Of a stretch of DNA of 64,000 bases, positions 48,801-59,381 are shown piece after piece. The stretch is from Prunus persica (lineage: Eukaryota; Streptophyta; Magnoliopsida; Rosales; Rosaceae), in contig NC_034014.1 in assembly GCF_000346465.2 (NCBI RefSeq), positions 16,366,210 through 16,430,209 on the forward strand, in the 5' to 3' direction. Positions within the stretch are counted from its first letter, which is position 1; every line of letters starts with the position of its first letter. Position numbers and translations under genes: made by a program. A model generated the notes under the pieces. It saw only the letters and a list, made by a program, of their open reading frames with translations, was not told the origin of the DNA and ran no database searches.

Positions 48801-51800
48801 CCCACCATATTACGGTGTTCCCAAAGTTTTGGACTCAATCCGATCTCGATTGGACCATGAAATTGGACAATTTAGGTTCGTATGAAGTTCGTACAGAAAT
48901 GGAATGGTTGGTGTATTACATAGTTCTATAGATTGGATTTCACAAAAATCTTCCAAAATGACCCATATTATGATGTTCCCAAGCTTTGGACTCAATCCGA
49001 TATCGATTGGACCCTGAAATTGGACAATTCAGGTTCGTACGAAGTTCGTTCTGAAATGGAGTTTTTGGTGTATCACATAGTTCTCAGGATTGGATTTCAC
49101 TCAAAATCGACCAAATGACTCCTCCCACCATATTATGATGTTCCCCAAGTTTAGGACTCAATCCGATATCCATTGGTCCATGAAATTGGACAATTCAGGT
49201 TCGTACGAAGTTCGTTCTAAAATGGAGTGGATTGTGTATCGCATAGTTCTAGAGATTGCATTTCACCCAAAACTCCCCAAATGACTCCTCCCACCATATT
49301 GTGATGTTCCCCAACTTTTGGACTCAATCCGATATCGATTGGCCCATGAAATCGGACAATTCAAGTTCGTACGAAGTTCGTTCTAAAATGGAGAGATTTG
49401 TGTATTGCATAGTTTTAGACATTGGATTTCGCTCAAAACTCACCAAATGACTCCTCACACCATATTATGATGTTTCCCAACTTTTGGGCTCAATCCGATG
49501 TCTATTAGTCCAAGAAATTGAACTATTCATGATCGTACGAATTTAGTTCTCTAATGGAGTGGTTGGTGTATTGCATAGTTATAGCGATTGGATTTCACTC
49601 AGAACCCACCAATGGACTCGTCCCACCACATGATGTTGTTCCCCAAGCTTCGGACTCAATCCGATATCCATTGGTTCATGAAATTGGACAATTCAGGTTC
49701 ATACGAATTTCTTTCTGAAATAGAGTGGCTGGTATATTGCATAGTTTTAACCATTGGATTTCACTCAAAACACACCGAATGACTCATCCCACAATATTAT
49801 GACGTTCCCCAAGTTTTGGACTCAATCTGGTATCGATTAGTCCATGAAATTGGACAATTCAAGTTCGTACGAAGTTCGTTCTGAAATGGAGTGGTTGGTG
49901 TCTCGCTGAGTTCTAGAGATTGGATTGCACACAAAACTCTCCAAATGACTCTTTCCACCATATTAGGATGTTCCTCAACTTTTGGAATCAATCCGTTATC
50001 GATTGGTCCATGTAATCGAACAATTCAGGTTCGTACGAAGTTCGTTCTAAATTGGAGTGGTTGGTGTATTGCATAGTTTTAGCTGTTGGTTTTCACTCAA
50101 AACTTACCAAATGACTCCTCCCACAATATTATGATGTGCCCCAGTTTTTGGACTCAATCCGATATCGATTGGTCCATGAAATCGAACAATTCAAGTTCGA
50201 ACGAAGTTCGTTCTGAAATAGAGTGGTTGGTGTATGGTATAGTTTTAGCAATTGGATTTTGGTCCAAACACACCAAATGACTCCTCCCACCATATTATGA
50301 TGTTCCCCAAGCTTTGGAATCAATCCGATATCGATTGTTCCAAGAAATTGGACTATACATGTATGAAGTTCGTTCTAAAATGGATTGGTTGGGGTATTGC
50401 ACAGGTTTAGCCATTGCATTTTGCTCAAAAGTCACCAAATGACTCCTCTCACTACATTATAATGTTCCCCAAGTTTTGGACTCAATCCGATATCGATTGG
50501 TCAATGAAATTGGACAATTCAGATTTGTACGAAATTCGTTCTGAAATGGAGTGGTTAGTGTATTGCATAGTTCTAAAGATTGGATTTCACTCTTAAAAAA
50601 CCAAATGACTCCTCCCACCATCTTGTGGTGTTCCCCAAGTTGTGGACTCAATCCGATATCAATTGAGCCATGAAATTGGACAATTCAGGTTCGTACGAAG
50701 TTCTTTCTAAAATGCAGTGGTTGGTGTATTGAATAGTTGTAGCGGTTGGATTTCACTCAAAACCCCCCAAATGACTCCTCCCACCATATTATGACGTTCC
50801 CCAAGCATCGGACTCAATCCGATATCGATTGGTCCATGAAATTTGACAATTCAGGTTCGTACGAAGTTCTTTCTTTAATGGAGTGGTTTGTATATTGCAT
50901 AGTTTTTGCCATTGGATTTCACTCAAAACTTACCAAATGACTCCTCCCACAATATTATGATGTTCCTCAAGTTTTGGACTCAATCTGATATCGATTGGTT
51001 CATGAAATCGGACAATTCAGAGTCGTACAAAGTTCGTTCTGAAATGGAGTGGCTGGTGAATAGCATAGTTTTAGCAGTTGAATTTCGCTCAAAACTCACC
51101 AAATGACTCCGCCCACAATATGATGATGTTCCCCAAGTTTTGCACTCAATCCGATATCGATCGATCAATGAAATCGGACAATTCAGAGTTATACAAAGAT
51201 CGTTCTGAAATGGAGTGGTTGGTGAATCGCATAGTTTTATCCATTGAATTTCTCTCAAAACTCACCAAATCACTCCTCCCACCATATTATGATGTTCCCC
51301 AAGTTTTGGACTCAATCCGATATCGATTGGTCAATGAAATTGGACAATTCGAATTCGTACGAAGTTCGTTCTGCAATACAGTGCTTGGTGTATTGCATAG
51401 TTTTAGCCATTAGATTTCACTCAAAACTCACAAATTGACTCCTCCCACAACATTTTGATGTTCCCAAGTTTTGGACTCAATCAGACATCGATTGATCAAT
51501 GAAATTGGACAATTCAAGTTTGTACGAAGTTCGTTCTGTAATGGAGTGGTTGGTGTATTGGATAGTTTTAGCCATTGGATTTCACTCAAAACTCACCAAA
51601 TGACTCCTCCTACAATATCATGATGTTCCCCAACTTTTGGACTCAATCCGATATCGATTGGTACATGAAATCGGACAAGTCAGGTTCGTATGAAGTTCGT
51701 TTGGGAATGGAGTGGTTGGTGCATTGCATAGTTTTAGCCATTAGATTTCACTCAAAACCCACCAAATGACTCCTCCCACCACATTATGATATTCCCCACG

Positions 51801-52601
51801 TTTTGGACTCACTCCGATATCGATTAGCCCATGAAATCGGTCAATTCAGGTTCGTACGAAGTTCGTTCTGAAATGGAGTTGTTGGTGTATCGCATAGTTC
51901 TAGAGATTGGATTTCGAACAAAACCCACCAAATGACTCCGCCCACCATATTATGATGTTCCCCAAGTTTTGGGCTCAATCCGATATCGATTGGTCCAAGA
52001 AATCGGACTATTCATGTTCGTACGAAGGTCGTTCTCTAATAGAGTGGTTTTGGTATTGCATAGTTATAGTGATCGGATTTGACTCAAAACTCACCAAATG
52101 ACTCCTCCCACAATATTATGATGTTCCCCAAGTTTTGGACACAATCAGATATCGATTGGTCCATGGAATTGGACAATTCAGGTTCGTACGAAGTTCTCAC
52201 TGAAATGGAGTGGTTGGTGGATTTCATAGTTCTAGAGAATGGATTTCACTAAAAACCCACCAAATGACTCTTCCCACCCTGTTATGTTGTTCCTCACGCT
52301 TTCGACTCAATCCAATATCAATTGATCGATGAAATTGGACAATTCAGGTTCGTACAAAGTTCGCTCCAAAATGCTGTTGGTGTGTTGCATAGTTCTAAAG
52401 ATTGGATTTCACTCAAAACCCCCCAACTGACTCCTTCCCCCATGTTATGATGTTCCCCAAGCTTCGGACTCAATCGGATATCGATTGGTCCATGAAATTG
52501 GACAATGCAGGTTCGTACAAAGTCCGTACTGAAATGGATTGGTTGGTGTATTGCATAGTTCTAGAGATTGAATTTCACTAAAAACCCACCAAATGACTCC
52601 T
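36829..52601. repeat. 166-bp satellite array, block C
   Basis: About 95 monomers continuing in phase from block B after the solo LTR. Typical features are CCACCATATTATG, CATGAAATTGGACAATTC, TATTGCATAG and either CTAGAGATTGG or TTAGCCATTGG, so most belong to the second monomer class. Monomers are more divergent from each other than in block B. Several carry internal deletions, for example near 39110, 41440, 42400 and 46500. The array is cut at 52601 by the Athila-type retrotransposon. Confidence 0.97.
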
Positions 52602-53730
52602 TGATAGATTCATATTTTGCATATATAATCTATCTTTATTTGCATTGTTTTCATGTGAAGATTTTGTAGGAAATCATACCTAGCAAGGCTTTGGAGCAAA
52701 TTATGGGTATCAGCTGGACCCTTGAGAATACCTTCCTATTTTCCCTTTAAAACCCCAAAGCAAATTCCCTCTTTGACTAAGCCGCATGTTACTTCCTTTT
52801 GAGAATAGGTCTTAGTTTTTCTAATATTCCTATTTTTCCTTTCCTTCCTAAATAAATATTATCTTCCTTATTTTTGGAGGAGTCCCTTGGCCTATAAATA
52901 CAAAGCTTTAACCTAATAACCAGGGCATCTTTTTCCACCATCGTCTTCTCTACCATATTTTTCCACCAACTTTCATTCAATCAGAGAAATATCAGAGGAA
53001 GCCAAGAATTTGCTGCTGCATTATTTGAGGAGCTTTTGAAGGTGTTCCTGTGAAGATTCTGAAGATCAAGTCCATCGGCCAAATTGATTTTATGACAACC
53101 TTGAATACTTAATTTCTATCGTTATATTAATTTCTGATTATTATCTCATGTTGAGTATTTGTTACTGTTCTTAATGATTTAAATATCTAGCTAATATTTA
53201 ATTGATGATCCAAGCGGAGACCGAGAGGAAATGTTTGGTGTTTGCTTCTTGTAACAAATACCATGACTTGAATGAGTGCCCGAGAGGGACTAACATGACT
53301 CATGCAGTTTTCTTGTAGGTTCTCATAGAACTTAATGGGTTCTTGATTTTCTAAATCCGTTGCTCGAGAGAGAATGGGTTGTTAATTGAGAATACTTTTG
53401 GTTGAGCCCGAGAGGGGATATCGAATGAATTAGGAGAAACCAACTGTCAACATGGATAGTAATTAGGGTTAATTGGCTATAAGAATTAAGTAGAATTGGT
53501 TATGGTGAAGTCGGATGCTCTAGTGTCTCATCATCTTAATTTTCTATTGTTAATTAAATTGTTATTTTTCATAATTGTTTTAGTTTTCTTAAAATTAATC
53601 AATCTTCTTAATCAACTGTTGAAATAAACTTATGCATTAATCATAATTGGTAGTTAATAGGAAATTACAGTCTTCGTGGGAACGACACTCTACTTATTTC
53701 TATTTGTGCGCTTGCAATAATTTCACAACA
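52602..53730 (+). repeat. 5' LTR of the Athila-type element
   Basis: 1129 bp beginning TGATAGATTCATATTTTGC and ending AATTTCACAACA, i.e. TG...CA. It contains a TATA box at 52893 and AATAAA-like signals at about 52850 and 53620. Its 3' end lies six bases before the primer binding site. No partner LTR is present in the window for comparison, so its age cannot be read from LTR divergence. Confidence 0.85.
52893..52900 (+). promoter_or_regulatory. LTR TATA box
   Basis: TATAAATA within GGCCTATAAATACAAAG, about 290 bp into the LTR. This is a strong plant TATA context, so transcription of the retrotransposon would start roughly 30 bp downstream. Confidence 0.65.
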
Positions 53731-53736
53731 AGTTTT

Positions 53737-53754
53737 TGGCACCGCTGCCGGGGA
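53737..53754 (+). promoter_or_regulatory. Primer binding site, tRNA-Asp type
   Basis: TGGCACCGCTGCCGGGGA lies six bases after the LTR end. It resembles the tRNA-Asp-type site TGGCGCCGTTGCCGGGGA used by Athila elements, with two mismatches. 53755-53857 is a T-rich untranslated leader. Confidence 0.85.
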
Positions 53755-53857
53755 CTGTTTTATTTTCTATTAATATCAATATAGTTTAATTCTGAGTTTA
53801 ATTTGAATTTCCTTTTTTTTTTTGTTTTTTTTTTGTTTCAGGTACTTTGATCCGTGT

Positions 53858-56230
53858 ATGCACCGTTCTCGTACCCTAGAACTCATACCACGTGACCCAG
53901 AAATCGAACGTACGTTTCATAAGCGGAACAAAGCAAACAAAAAGCACACTTTGGTGGAACCACCATCCACACCTATGGCAGAGGAAGCAGAAAGAGCAGT
54001 GGGGGAATTTGGCCCCCCAGTGGCAACTCCCTCAGCGATCCGACGTCCTGCTATTGCAGCCAACAATTTTGAGATCAAACCAGCCATGATCACTATGCTG
54101 CAGAATTCATCCGTATTTTGTGGTCTACCGAATGAAGATCCCAACATCCATCTTGCAATATTTTTGGAGATTTGTGATACTTCCAAGTTCAATGGGGTAA
54201 CTGACGACGTGATCCGTTTAAGGCTATTCCCCTTCTCCTTGAAGGATAAAGCTAAGCTTTGGTTACTGTCACAGCCACAAGACTCCATCCGTACTTGGGA
54301 TGATTTATCTAAGAAATTCCTTGCTAAATTTTTCCCCCCAGCAAAAACTGCAAAATTTCGACAAGATATTATGTCATTCGCTCAATATGATAAGGAACCT
54401 CTATATGAAGCCTGGGAACGATTCGAAGATTTATTGCGCAAGTGTCCTCACCATGAGCTACCAACCTGGATTCAAGTTCAGACTTTCTACAATGGGTTGA
54501 GTCAAACAAGCAGGACACTAGTTGATGCAGCTGCTGGAGGGGCTTTAATGACAAAAACGGCTACCGAAGCATTTGAATTATTGGAGACCATGGCATCCAA
54601 CAACTACCAATGGCCGAGTGAGAGAATGAATTTGAAACCAGCTGGGGTCTTGGAAGTCGATGCTATGGCTTTGCTAACAGCACAAATTTCTAACCTTACT
54701 AAAAAAGTTGATTCTTTAAGTGTTAATGCTATAAACACTAGTACTAATTTTGGTTGTGAACTTTGTGCAGGCCCTCATCCAAGTTCAGAGTGTACCAAAG
54801 GGAACCCATTTGCGTCCGCTGAGCAAGTTAATCAGGTTGGAGAATTTAATCGACAAAGGAATAATCCTTATTCCAATACATACAACCCCGGTTGGCGAAA
54901 CCATCCAAATTTTTCATGGAGCAACACTCATAATGTGCAGAGACCACCACTTGGTTTTCCGGCTCAAGAGAAGAAAATAAATTTGGAAGATGCGCTTACT
55001 CAATTGACTATGTCTACCACCCAATTCATGACTGAAACAAAAACTCAATTTCAGAATCAGCAAGCTTCTATTCAGAATTTGGAAGTGCAAGTTGGCCAAT
55101 TAGCTAATGTTATAAGTGGAAGAAACCAAGGAGTATTTCCAAGCCAACCTGAAGTTAACCCGAAAAATCAAGAACAAGCAAAAGCAATCACTCTTCGTAA
55201 AGGGAAGCAAGTAAATACAGCAGTCGACTTGGAACAAGAAGCATTAGAGAAAGAAAAAGAAGCTAAGAAGTCTGCAGCGGAAATGGGGCATGCATCTTCA
55301 CCACCAATCACCACCACAGAAAAATCCCAAGAAGAAGAAAATTCTATACCAATTCCTTCTCCTCAACTGAAGCCATATGTCCCACAAATCCCTTTTCCGC
55401 AGAGGTTGAGAAAAAATAAAGTTGATGGGCAGTTTGCAAAATTCTTGGAGATGTTCAGAAAGTTACAGATCAACATTCCTTTTGCTGAAGCTTTGGAACA
55501 AATGCCAAGTTATGCAAAATTCATGAAAGACATTCTCTCCAAGAAGAGGAAATTTGGAGAGCACGAGAAAATCCAACTGACAGAAGAGTGCAGCGCCATC
55601 CTACAACGGAAGCTTCCACCAAAACAAAAAGATAGAGGGAGTTTTAAAATTCTATGCACTATTGGAAATAATTTCTTTGAAAGAGCTTTATGTGATTTGG
55701 GTTCTAGCATTAACTTACTACCTTTATCTGTTGCTAAAAAGATTGGTATTGGTGAAATTAAACCCACTACTGTTTCTTTGCAGATGGCGGACAGGTCAAT
55801 CACATACCCAGATGGAATTATAGAAGATGTTCTAGTAAAGGTTGATACACTCATATTTCCGGCGGATTTTCTGGTTTTGGATATGGAAGAAGATTCTGAC
55901 ACGCAGCTAATTTTGGGCCGCCCATTCTTGATTACTTCACGCACTCTGATTGACGTAGAAGAAGGGTTACTAACTTTGAGAGTTGGGAATGAAAAAGCAA
56001 CATTCAAAGTTTTTGAAGCAATTAAATTTCCAAGAGAAGCGGAGGATTGTTTTCACATGGAATTAATTGATGAAATTGCTTCAGACACATTTAAAAAGGA
56101 GAATCCGAGCCATCCATTGGAATCTACATTGGTCCATGCTGCTACCTCCCAAGATGACAACCCCATGGTTGCTGAATATGTCTTATATTTGGATGCATCA
56201 CAACCATACCACCCAAGGCGAAGGAATTAG
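53858..56230 (+). CDS. Gag and aspartic protease of the Athila-type element (ends at an in-frame TAG)
   Basis: 790 codons from the first ATG; upstream the frame is open but T-rich and has no other ATG. Retrotransposon gag domain at about residues 97-215 (IRLRLFPFSLKDKAKLWL, WERFEDLLRKCPHHE). A compact zinc knuckle at residues 300-312, C-x2-C-x3-H-x4-C, is one residue shorter than the common CCHC form. A Glu/Lys-rich linker follows at about 430-490. Protease at about 590-700, with the active-site motif DLGSS at residue 613 and LILGRPFL near 684. Gag packages the RNA and the protease matures the polyprotein. The stop at 56228-56230 is in the same frame as the RT that follows, so gag-pol was probably one polyprotein interrupted by a nonsense mutation. 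Regulated stop read-through cannot be excluded. Confidence 0.88.
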   Translation: MHRSRTLELIPRDPEIERTFHKRNKANKKHTLVEPPSTPMAEEAERAVGEFGPPVATPSAIRRPAIAANNFEIKPAMITMLQNSSVFCGLPNEDPNIHLAIFLEICDTSKFNGVTDDVIRLRLFPFSLKDKAKLWLLSQPQDSIRTWDDLSKKFLAKFFPPAKTAKFRQDIMSFAQYDKEPLYEAWERFEDLLRKCPHHELPTWIQVQTFYNGLSQTSRTLVDAAAGGALMTKTATEAFELLETMASNNYQWPSERMNLKPAGVLEVDAMALLTAQISNLTKKVDSLSVNAINTSTNFGCELCAGPHPSSECTKGNPFASAEQVNQVGEFNRQRNNPYSNTYNPGWRNHPNFSWSNTHNVQRPPLGFPAQEKKINLEDALTQLTMSTTQFMTETKTQFQNQQASIQNLEVQVGQLANVISGRNQGVFPSQPEVNPKNQEQAKAITLRKGKQVNTAVDLEQEALEKEKEAKKSAAEMGHASSPPITTTEKSQEEENSIPIPSPQLKPYVPQIPFPQRLRKNKVDGQFAKFLEMFRKLQINIPFAEALEQMPSYAKFMKDILSKKRKFGEHEKIQLTEECSAILQRKLPPKQKDRGSFKILCTIGNNFFERALCDLGSSINLLPLSVAKKIGIGEIKPTTVSLQMADRSITYPDGIIEDVLVKVDTLIFPADFLVLDMEEDSDTQLILGRPFLITSRTLIDVEEGLLTLRVGNEKATFKVFEAIKFPREAEDCFHMELIDEIASDTFKKENPSHPLESTLVHAATSQDDNPMVAEYVLYLDASQPYHPRRRN

Positions 56231-58282
56231 TTCGAACCACTAGGAGAGGCACCTCCTAAGGCTGCACCTTCGGTGATTGCTGCACCCACACTTACTCTGA
56301 AGCCATTGCCAACACATTTGAGGTATGCTTATTTGGGAAATTCTGAAACTTTACCAGTTATTATTGCTGCCAATTTGAGTGAAACTGAAGAAGAAAAAGT
56401 ATTACGGGTTTTGAGAAAATATAAAACTGCAATTGGGTGGACAATCGCTGACATCAAGGGTATTAGCCCTTCTATGTGTATGCATCGAATACTAATGGAA
56501 GAGGAGCATAAGCCATCCGTGGAGCATCAACGTCGATTGAATCCCAACATGAAGGAAGTGGTTCGTGCAGAGGTATTAAAATTGCTTGATGCAGGTATTA
56601 TTTACCCTATATCTGACAGTAGTTGGGTGAGTCCTACACAGGTTGTGCCAAAGAAAGGAGGGATGACTGTTGTAAAAAATGAGAATAATGAGTTAGTTCC
56701 AATAAGAACTGTTACAGGATGGAGAGTCTGCATAGATTACAGGAAATTAAATTCTGCAACCAGAAAAGATCACTTCCCGCTGCCTTTTATTGATAAGGTA
56801 CTAGAAAGACTTGCTGGGCATGCCTATTACTGTTTCCTAGACGGATACTCAGGATATAATCAAATTCCTATCGCGCCTGAAGACCAAGATAAAACGACCT
56901 TCACATGTCCATTTGGAACTTTTGCCTATCGCCGTATGCCTTTTGGGTTATGTAATGCTTCTGCCACTTTTCAACGTTGCATGATGAGCATTTTCTCGGA
57001 CATGGTGGAGCGATTTATTGAGGTATTTATGGATGATTTCTCTGTTTTCGGTTCATCTTTTGATTCTTGTTTGGATAATTTGGCATTGGTGTTAGCAAGA
57101 TGTGAAGAAACCAATTTAGTTCTCAATTGGGAAAAATGCCATTTTATGGTACAAGAAGGAATTGTGTTGGGGCATAAAATTTCAGCAAGAGGTATTGAGG
57201 TTGACCGTGCAAAAATTGAGACCATAGAAAAGCTGCCACCCCCTTCTACAGTGAAAGGAATTCGAAGCTTCCTGGGACATGCTGGGTTTTATCGTCGATT
57301 TATAAAGGATTTCTCAAAAATTACAAAGCCTCTTTGCAAGTTGTTATTGAAGGATTCTGAATTCAACTTTGATTCAGACTGTTTGGAGGCATTTAATTTA
57401 TTGAAGACAAAACTCACCACTGCACCAGTCATTATGGCACCTGATTGGGAATTACCATTTGAGATTATGTGTGATGCAAGTGATTATGCTATTGGAGCCA
57501 TCTTGGGTCAAAGGAAGAATAAATTACTACATGTAATTCACTATGCAAGTCGTACATTGAATGATGCCCAACTGAACTATGCCACTACGGAAAAGGAATT
57601 GTTAGCAGTAGTATTCGCATTGGATAAATTTCGTTCTTACCTATTGGGTGCGAAGGTAATTGTATATACGGATCATGCAGCTTTGAAATTTTTGCTTGCC
57701 AAGAAGGAAGCAAAACCAAGACTAATTCAATGGGTTTTATTACTTCAAGAGTTTGATATTGAAATTCGAGATAAAAAAGGGTCTGAGAATGTGGTGGCCG
57801 ACCACCTCTCTCGGCTAGTCCGTGAGGATGAAGTTATAGAAGATGTTGGGCCTATCCTAGAGACATTGCCGAATGAGCAATTATTTTCCATCTACTCTGA
57901 GAAAAAATTCATCACTCCCTGGTATGCAGATTTTGTAAATTACCTAGCTTGTGGTATTCTTCCCCCTAATATGTCTTTTTATCAGAAAAAGAAATTCCTA
58001 TCATTGGTTAAACATTATTATTGGGATGATCCATATTTGTGGAAGCATGGTCCTAACCAAGTTATACGAAGATGTGTACCTGAGACAGAGATGGCTGACA
58101 TATTATTGCATTGTCATACTTTGGCATGTGGAGGCCATTATGGTGCTTCCAAGACTACGGCCAAGGTTCTACAATCTGGATTTTTCTGGCCTACTTTGTT
58201 TAAAGATGCTCAAGACTTTGTTGCAAGATGTGACCCTGCCAACGTACAGGAAATATCTCTAGTCGAAACCAAATGCCCTTGA
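56231..58282 (+). CDS. Reverse transcriptase, RNase H and integrase N-terminus
   Basis: The open frame continues from just after the TAG. There is no ATG near its 5' end, which supports origin as the middle of a polyprotein. RT spans about 56560-57100, with [33 protein letters not shown] and the catalytic FMDDF at 57026-57040. RNase H spans about 57440-57830, with [14 protein letters not shown] (Asp at 57473), [15 protein letters not shown] and [11 protein letters not shown]. The integrase zinc-binding region starts near 58105 ([12 protein letters not shown]). Just after the first Cys of its CxxC pair the frame is lost by a 1-nt deletion near 58232, and translation ends shortly after. The enzymes copy the RNA into DNA and prepare it for integration. 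Confidence 0.88.
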   Translation, partial: FEPLGEAPPKAAPSVIAAPTLTLKPLPTHLRYAYLGNSETLPVIIAANLSETEEEKVLRVLRKYKTAIGWTIADIKGISPSMCMHRILMEEEHKPSVEHQRRLNPNMKEVVRAEVLKLLDAGIIYPISDSSWVSPTQVVPKKGGMTVVKNENNELVPIRTVTGWRVCIDYRKLNSATRKDHFPLPFIDKVLERLAGHAYYCFLDGYSGYNQIPIAPEDQDKTTFTCPFGTFAYRRMPFGLCNASATFQRCMMSIFSDMVERFIEVFMDDFSVFGSSFDSCLDNLALVLARCEETNLVLNWEKCHFMVQEGIVLGHKISARGIEVDRAKIETIEKLPPPSTVKGIRSFLGHAGFYRRFIKDFSKITKPLCKLLLKDSEFNFDSDCLEAFNLLKTKLTTAPVIMAPDWELPFEIMCDASDYAIGAILGQRKNKLLHVIHYASRTLNDAQLNYATTEKELLAVVFALDKFRSYLLGAKVIVYTDHAALKFLLAKKEAKPRLIQWVLLLQEFDIEIRDKKGSENVVADHLSRLVREDEVIEDVGPILETLPNEQLFSIYSEKKFITPWYADFVNYLACGILPPNMSFYQKKKFLSLVKHYYWDDPYLWKHGPNQVIRRCVPETEMADILLHCHTLACGGHYGASKTTAKVLQSGFFWPTLFKDAQDFVARCDPANVQEISLVETKCP

Positions 58283-58956
58283 ATAATATTTTGGAGGTGG
58301 AATTGTTTGATGTTTGGGGTATTGACTTCATGGGTCCGTTTCCAGCATCATATGGGAATTTGTATATTTTGGTTGCAGTGGATTATGTATCCAAATGGGT
58401 CGAAGCAGCTGCCCTACCCACGAATGACGCCAAGGTTGTGGTCCGATTTCTACGAAAGAATATTTTTACAAGATTTGGGGTCCCTCGTGTAATTATTAGT
58501 GATGGAGGTACGCATTTTTGCAATCGTCAATTTAATTCCCTTCTTGCAAAATATGGCATCACCCATAAAGTATCTACTCCCTACCATCCGCAAACTAGTG
58601 GACAAGTTGAAGTTTCAAATAGGGAATTGAAGAAAATCTTGGAAAAGACGGTGAGTGCCTCTAGGAAAGATTGGTCATTAAAATTGGATGATGCACTATG
58701 GGCTTATAGAACGGCGTTCAAAGCGCCAATTGGGATGTCACCATATAGACTTGTTTTTGGGAAAGCATGCCACCTTCCGGTGGAATTGGAGCATAAAGCG
58801 TTTTGGGCTATTAAAACGCTCAATTTTGACATGAGTTCAGCAGGGGAGAAGAGGAAGTTACAATTGAATGAGCTAGAGAACTTCGAAATGAATCGTATGA
58901 GAATGCGAAAATTTACAAGGACCATACAAAGAAGTGGCATGACAAGCACATCTTGA
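58273..58956 (+). CDS. Integrase catalytic core (frame-shifted from RT)
   Basis: Carries the retroviral-type integrase core with a D,D35E triad: Asp in WGIDFMGPF (58324), Asp in [10 protein letters not shown] (58501) and Glu in [12 protein letters not shown] (58609), with 35 residues between the last two. Downstream wording ([35 protein letters not shown]) is typical of plant Ty3/gypsy integrases. The reading frame is one base out from the RT frame. A second 1-nt loss near 58880, in GAGCTAGAGAACTT, ends this part in unrelated residues. The ATG at 58273 is internal and probably not a real start. Confidence 0.87.
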   Translation: MPLNNILEVELFDVWGIDFMGPFPASYGNLYILVAVDYVSKWVEAAALPTNDAKVVVRFLRKNIFTRFGVPRVIISDGGTHFCNRQFNSLLAKYGITHKVSTPYHPQTSGQVEVSNRELKKILEKTVSASRKDWSLKLDDALWAYRTAFKAPIGMSPYRLVFGKACHLPVELEHKAFWAIKTLNFDMSSAGEKRKLQLNELENFEMNRMRMRKFTRTIQRSGMTSTS

Positions 58957-59204
58957 AGAAGGACTTTTATGTGGGTCAAAGCATTCTCCTCTACAACTCA
59001 CGGTTGAAACTTTTTCCTGGGAAACTTCGCTCTCGTTGGTCTGGGCCATTCACGGTGTTAACAGTGTATCCTTATGGGACAGTTGAAATCAAGAATGATC
59101 GTGACGGTACAACTTTCAAAGTTAATGACCATCGACTCAAACCTTATGTGGCAGCTGCATTTCTTGAGGAGGAAACCACTGTCCTCCTCGATGACCCCAA
59201 GTAA
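58881..59204 (+). CDS. Integrase C-terminal domain (second frame-shifted part)
   Basis: Continues the integrase in a third frame after the lesion near 58880. Motifs [45 protein letters not shown] and HRLKPYV are the usual end of Athila-type pol. It ends at TAA 59202-59204. No chromodomain is seen, as expected of a non-chromovirus lineage. Confidence 0.8.
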   Translation, partial: LRNESYENAKIYKDHTKKWHDKHILKKDFYVGQSILLYNSRLKLFPGKLRSRWSGPFTVLTVYPYGTVEIKNDRDGTTFKVNDHRLKPYVAAAFLEEETTVLLDDPK

Positions 59205-59246
59205 ACGCATCCTAAAGTCGGGCTATTGACTCTAAACTAAGCGCTT

Positions 59247-59264
59247 GTTGGGAGGCAACCCAAC
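59247..59264. repeat. Small hairpin after pol
   Basis: GTTGGG, six bases, then CCCAAC. It lies in a block (GCGCTT...GGGAGGCAACCCAA) that I recall as common just downstream of pol in related plant elements, suggesting a conserved RNA feature. Confidence 0.55.
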
Positions 59265-59361
59265 TAGGTACCTTCATTCCTTATCTTTTTAATTTTTATT
59301 TGTGTGTTTCCCTCGTTCATTTCTTTTACTATTCTTTGTCCTTGCTTTTATTTCCTTTTTA

Positions 59362-59381
59362 AAACATTGAGGACAATGTTT
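59362..59381. repeat. Perfect 8-bp hairpin after pol
   Basis: AAACATTG and its exact reverse complement CAATGTTT are separated by AGGA. It lies close downstream of the first hairpin. It may act on RNA processing or packaging; the role is unknown. Confidence 0.6.
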
